From positions 1 to 23,293 of the forward strand of contig JAMWZF010000009.1 of the NCBI GenBank assembly GCA_024304875.1: a stretch of 23,293 nucleotides of DNA. The letters are read 5' to 3'. Positions within the stretch are counted from its first letter, which is position 1. Every line of letters begins with the position of its first letter. The notes under the pieces were generated by a model. It made no database searches, was not told the origin of the DNA, and was given only the letters and a program-made list of their open reading frames with translations. Source of the DNA: Paracoccaceae bacterium (lineage in GTDB: Bacteria > Pseudomonadota > Alphaproteobacteria > Rhodobacterales > Rhodobacteraceae). The position numbers and the translations under genes are program-made. Positions 21,293 through 23,293 of this stretch are shown here, piece after piece.

Positions 21293-23008
21293 GTGGCGCA
21301 GAAGGCAGTTATTGCGGCCCAGGATGCAGCGGAAGACCAGACAGGCCAGCCCGGCATGCAGGCCCTGCAGCGCGGGCTTCGTATTCTGGACCTCGTCGCC
21401 TCTCGCGACGGGCCGGTCCGGTTCACCACCCTGCTCGAGGCCTCCAGCCTGCCCAAGGGCACCCTTCACCGCATCCTGCAGACCCTCATCGAAGAGCGGT
21501 ACCTAACCCTAGACGAGCGGAGCCAGGCCTACAGTCTGGGCTCCAAGCCTTTTCAGCTGGCCCACCGTGTCTGGGACCAGTTTGATCTGCGCGGCGCCGC
21601 CGAGCCCGAGCTTCAGCGCCTGGCCGAGCTGACCGGCGAGGCCGTGCGCCTCGGCATCTTCGACGGTGACAAGGTCCTCTATATCGATCAGCGCGACACG
21701 CCACGGCAGGTGCGCCTGTCCAACGGCACTGGCGCCCGCTCTGCCATTCACGCCACGGCCCTGGGCAAGGCGATGGCCGCCCATTTGCCCGAGATGGATC
21801 GTCAGCGGTTGCTCAAGGACGTCGACCTCGAGAGCTTCACCGACAAGACGATCATCGAGCCGGGCGACCTCGACCAGCAGCTCAACATCGTCAAGGCGCG
21901 GGGCTACGCGATCTCTGTCGGAGAGCAGCACGACGACGTCAGCGCCGTCGCGGCAGCAATCCTCGACCACCGGGCGCGGCCGCTTGCCGCCATCGGGATT
22001 GTCGGCCCCTCCTACCGCCTGCCGGTCGAGGTCCTGCACTCCCACGGGCGCGAGGTCATCGAGGCCGCACGCCGGATAGCCGGCAACATCGGAGAGCTTG
22101 CTATGTCTATTGCCGTGAACCCTCGCCCGCTCGACATCGGTCAGGACAACGTGGACTGTGCGATCCCGGGTGAGGATTTCCTTGGCGAAGGTCCATTCTG
22201 GGATGCACGGAACCAGCGCCTGCACTGGGTCGACATCCTCGCTCCAGCGCTCCTGTCGGGCGATCCGCAGACCGGCGAGCGCAGCACCCGGCCGATGCCC
22301 GAACTGATCGGCGTCGCCATTCCCAAGGCGTCCGGAGGTTTTGTCTGCGCAACCGAGACTGGGATCAAGACGATCTCCGAGGCCGGCGAAATCGCGGTTC
22401 TGGCAGAGCCGGAGGACGATCGTCCTGGTAACCGGTTCAACGACGGCAAATGTGATAGCCGCGGACGGCTCTGGGTCGGCTCCCTCGCGATCAACACGGA
22501 GCCGGGAAGGGGGCGTCTCTGGCGCGTGGACCCGGACGGTTCCTTCGCGCTGATGGAGGACGACCTGCACATTTCCAACGGCCTCGGCTGGAGCCCGGAC
22601 GACCGAACCTTCTACTTCACCGACGGGCCCAAGACGATCTGGGCCTACGACTTCGACGCCGAGGCGGGCACGATCGCCAATCGCAGGGTCTTTGCCGAAT
22701 TCGGGCCTGGCGACGGCGTGCCGGATGGCCTGACGGTCGATTCCGAGGGACATGTCTGGGTCGCGATCTGGGATGGCTGGGCAGTGCGCAGGTATGCGCC
22801 CGACGGCCGGGTGGAGCGCACCATAAGCCTGCCCGTGCCGCGCCCCACCAGCTGCACCTTCGGTGGCCCGAACATGGACCGGCTCTTCGTGACGTCGGCC
22901 CGGATCCGGCTGTCGGCCCGGCACCTCGCCGAGGCCCCACTGTCGGGCAGCGTCTTCGCTCTCGATGCCGGCGTGACCGGTCAGGAAAACAGAATATTCG
23001 CAGGATAG
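21293..23008 (+). CDS. Fusion of IclR-family regulator and SMP-30/gluconolactonase-like enzyme
   Basis: A single uninterrupted 571-residue ORF from GTG 21293 (SD GAGGGG). Residues about 21-85 are an IclR winged HTH (ALQRGLRILDLVA, LPKGTLHRILQTL). About 95-270 are the IclR effector domain (GTGARSAIHATALGKAM, GYAISVGEQHDDVSAVAAAI, LAAIGIVGPSYRLP). From about 285 a complete SMP-30/gluconolactonase/LRE beta-propeller follows (GEGPFWD, NRFNDGKCDSRGRLW, ISNGLGWSPD, PDGLTVD). The four metal-site residues are Glu299, Asn383, Asn429 and Asp478. The enzyme part should open a sugar lactone; the regulator part should sense a sugar acid or lactone and repress the divergent genes. The next gene, an ABC ATPase, starts 10 nt after the stop. 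Confidence 0.93.
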   Translation: MAQKAVIAAQDAAEDQTGQPGMQALQRGLRILDLVASRDGPVRFTTLLEASSLPKGTLHRILQTLIEERYLTLDERSQAYSLGSKPFQLAHRVWDQFDLRGAAEPELQRLAELTGEAVRLGIFDGDKVLYIDQRDTPRQVRLSNGTGARSAIHATALGKAMAAHLPEMDRQRLLKDVDLESFTDKTIIEPGDLDQQLNIVKARGYAISVGEQHDDVSAVAAAILDHRARPLAAIGIVGPSYRLPVEVLHSHGREVIEAARRIAGNIGELAMSIAVNPRPLDIGQDNVDCAIPGEDFLGEGPFWDARNQRLHWVDILAPALLSGDPQTGERSTRPMPELIGVAIPKASGGFVCATETGIKTISEAGEIAVLAEPEDDRPGNRFNDGKCDSRGRLWVGSLAINTEPGRGRLWRVDPDGSFALMEDDLHISNGLGWSPDDRTFYFTDGPKTIWAYDFDAEAGTIANRRVFAEFGPGDGVPDGLTVDSEGHVWVAIWDGWAVRRYAPDGRVERTISLPVPRPTSCTFGGPNMDRLFVTSARIRLSARHLAEAPLSGSVFALDAGVTGQENRIFAG

Positions 23009-23018
23009 GGAGAGGCCG

Positions 23019-23293
23019 ATGGCGACCCTCGACATCACCGGACTTTGCAAACGCTACGGCAGCGTCGAAGTTCTCACCGACATCGATCTGACGATCGGCC
23101 ACGGCGAATTCGTGGTCTTCGTCGGGCCCTCGGGCTGCGGCAAGTCCACCCTGCTGCGGATGATCTGCGGCCTGGACGAGGTCAGCGCCGGGCAGATCGC
23201 CGTCGACGACGAGATCGTCAACGACGTGCCCTCGTCCAAGCGCGGCATCGCCATGGTGTTCCAGTCCTACGCGCTCTACCCGCATATGACGGT
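23019..23293 (+). CDS. ABC sugar importer ATP-binding protein (UgpC/MalK-like), 3' end missing
   Basis: First 91 residues of a CUT1-type carbohydrate ABC ATPase that energises sugar uptake at the inner membrane. Seen: LCKRYGSVEVLTDIDLTI, Walker A GPSGCGKST, GLDEVSAGQI, and the Q-loop region AMVFQSYALYPHMT. The chain runs off the window before the signature and Walker B; full-length relatives have about 330-370 residues. ATG 23019 has the SD GGGAGAGG. It lies 10 nt after the IclR-SMP-30 stop, hence same operon. It supports a sugar or sugar-acid uptake and breakdown locus; permeases and the binding protein are expected downstream. Confidence 0.93.
   Translation, partial: MATLDITGLCKRYGSVEVLTDIDLTIGHGEFVVFVGPSGCGKSTLLRMICGLDEVSAGQIAVDDEIVNDVPSSKRGIAMVFQSYALYPHMT

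Overview
The window looks like chromosomal DNA from an alphaproteobacterium of the Rhodobacteraceae/Paracoccaceae type. It is GC-rich with strong third-position GC. It carries a ClpS with the alphaproteobacterial C-terminal end, a PBP-type D,D-carboxypeptidase with a SPOR tail, aerobic heme genes, and GC-rich intergenic repeats built around a TATTTG core.

Positions 1-6.6 kb: the 3' part of a tandem-ATPase oligopeptide ABC transporter gene; a fumarylacetoacetate-hydrolase-family gene that has lost its N-terminal part; a D-alanyl-D-alanine carboxypeptidase divergent from clpS across a strong AT-rich palindrome; an RsmC-like rRNA methyltransferase; an SDR protein without the catalytic lysine; two facing copies of an intergenic repeat; and a small lipoprotein.

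Positions 6.7-14.6 kb: core metabolism. hemF, hemE and hemC (coproporphyrinogen oxidase, uroporphyrinogen decarboxylase, hydroxymethylbilane synthase) are interspersed with a LysE exporter, a small membrane protein, a poxvirus-like topoisomerase IB, an MFS permease and a GlcD-type FAD dehydrogenase. A 132-bp element with 18-bp terminal inverted repeats separates the convergent hemC and MFS genes.

Positions 14.7-20.06 kb: an accessory or decayed segment starting at a tRNA-Met(CAT) gene. It has an AlpA-type regulator, a beheaded B12-binding-type domain, an unknown protein with a winged-helix-like C-terminal domain, a cold-shock protein plus fatty acid desaturase pair, two small secreted/membrane unknowns, a zinc-ribbon gene with an amber codon, a frameshifted transglutaminase N-domain, and a tyrosine-recombinase C-terminal scrap. 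I read this as the remains of integration and loss at the tRNA.

Positions 20.06-23.29 kb: a sugar-acid type catabolic locus. A mandelate-racemase-subgroup dehydratase is divergent from a single ORF that fuses an IclR repressor to an SMP-30/gluconolactonase-type enzyme, followed by an ABC sugar-importer ATPase cut off by the window end. A 17-bp palindrome of IclR type lies between the divergent promoters. The regulator-enzyme fusion is the most striking item in the window.
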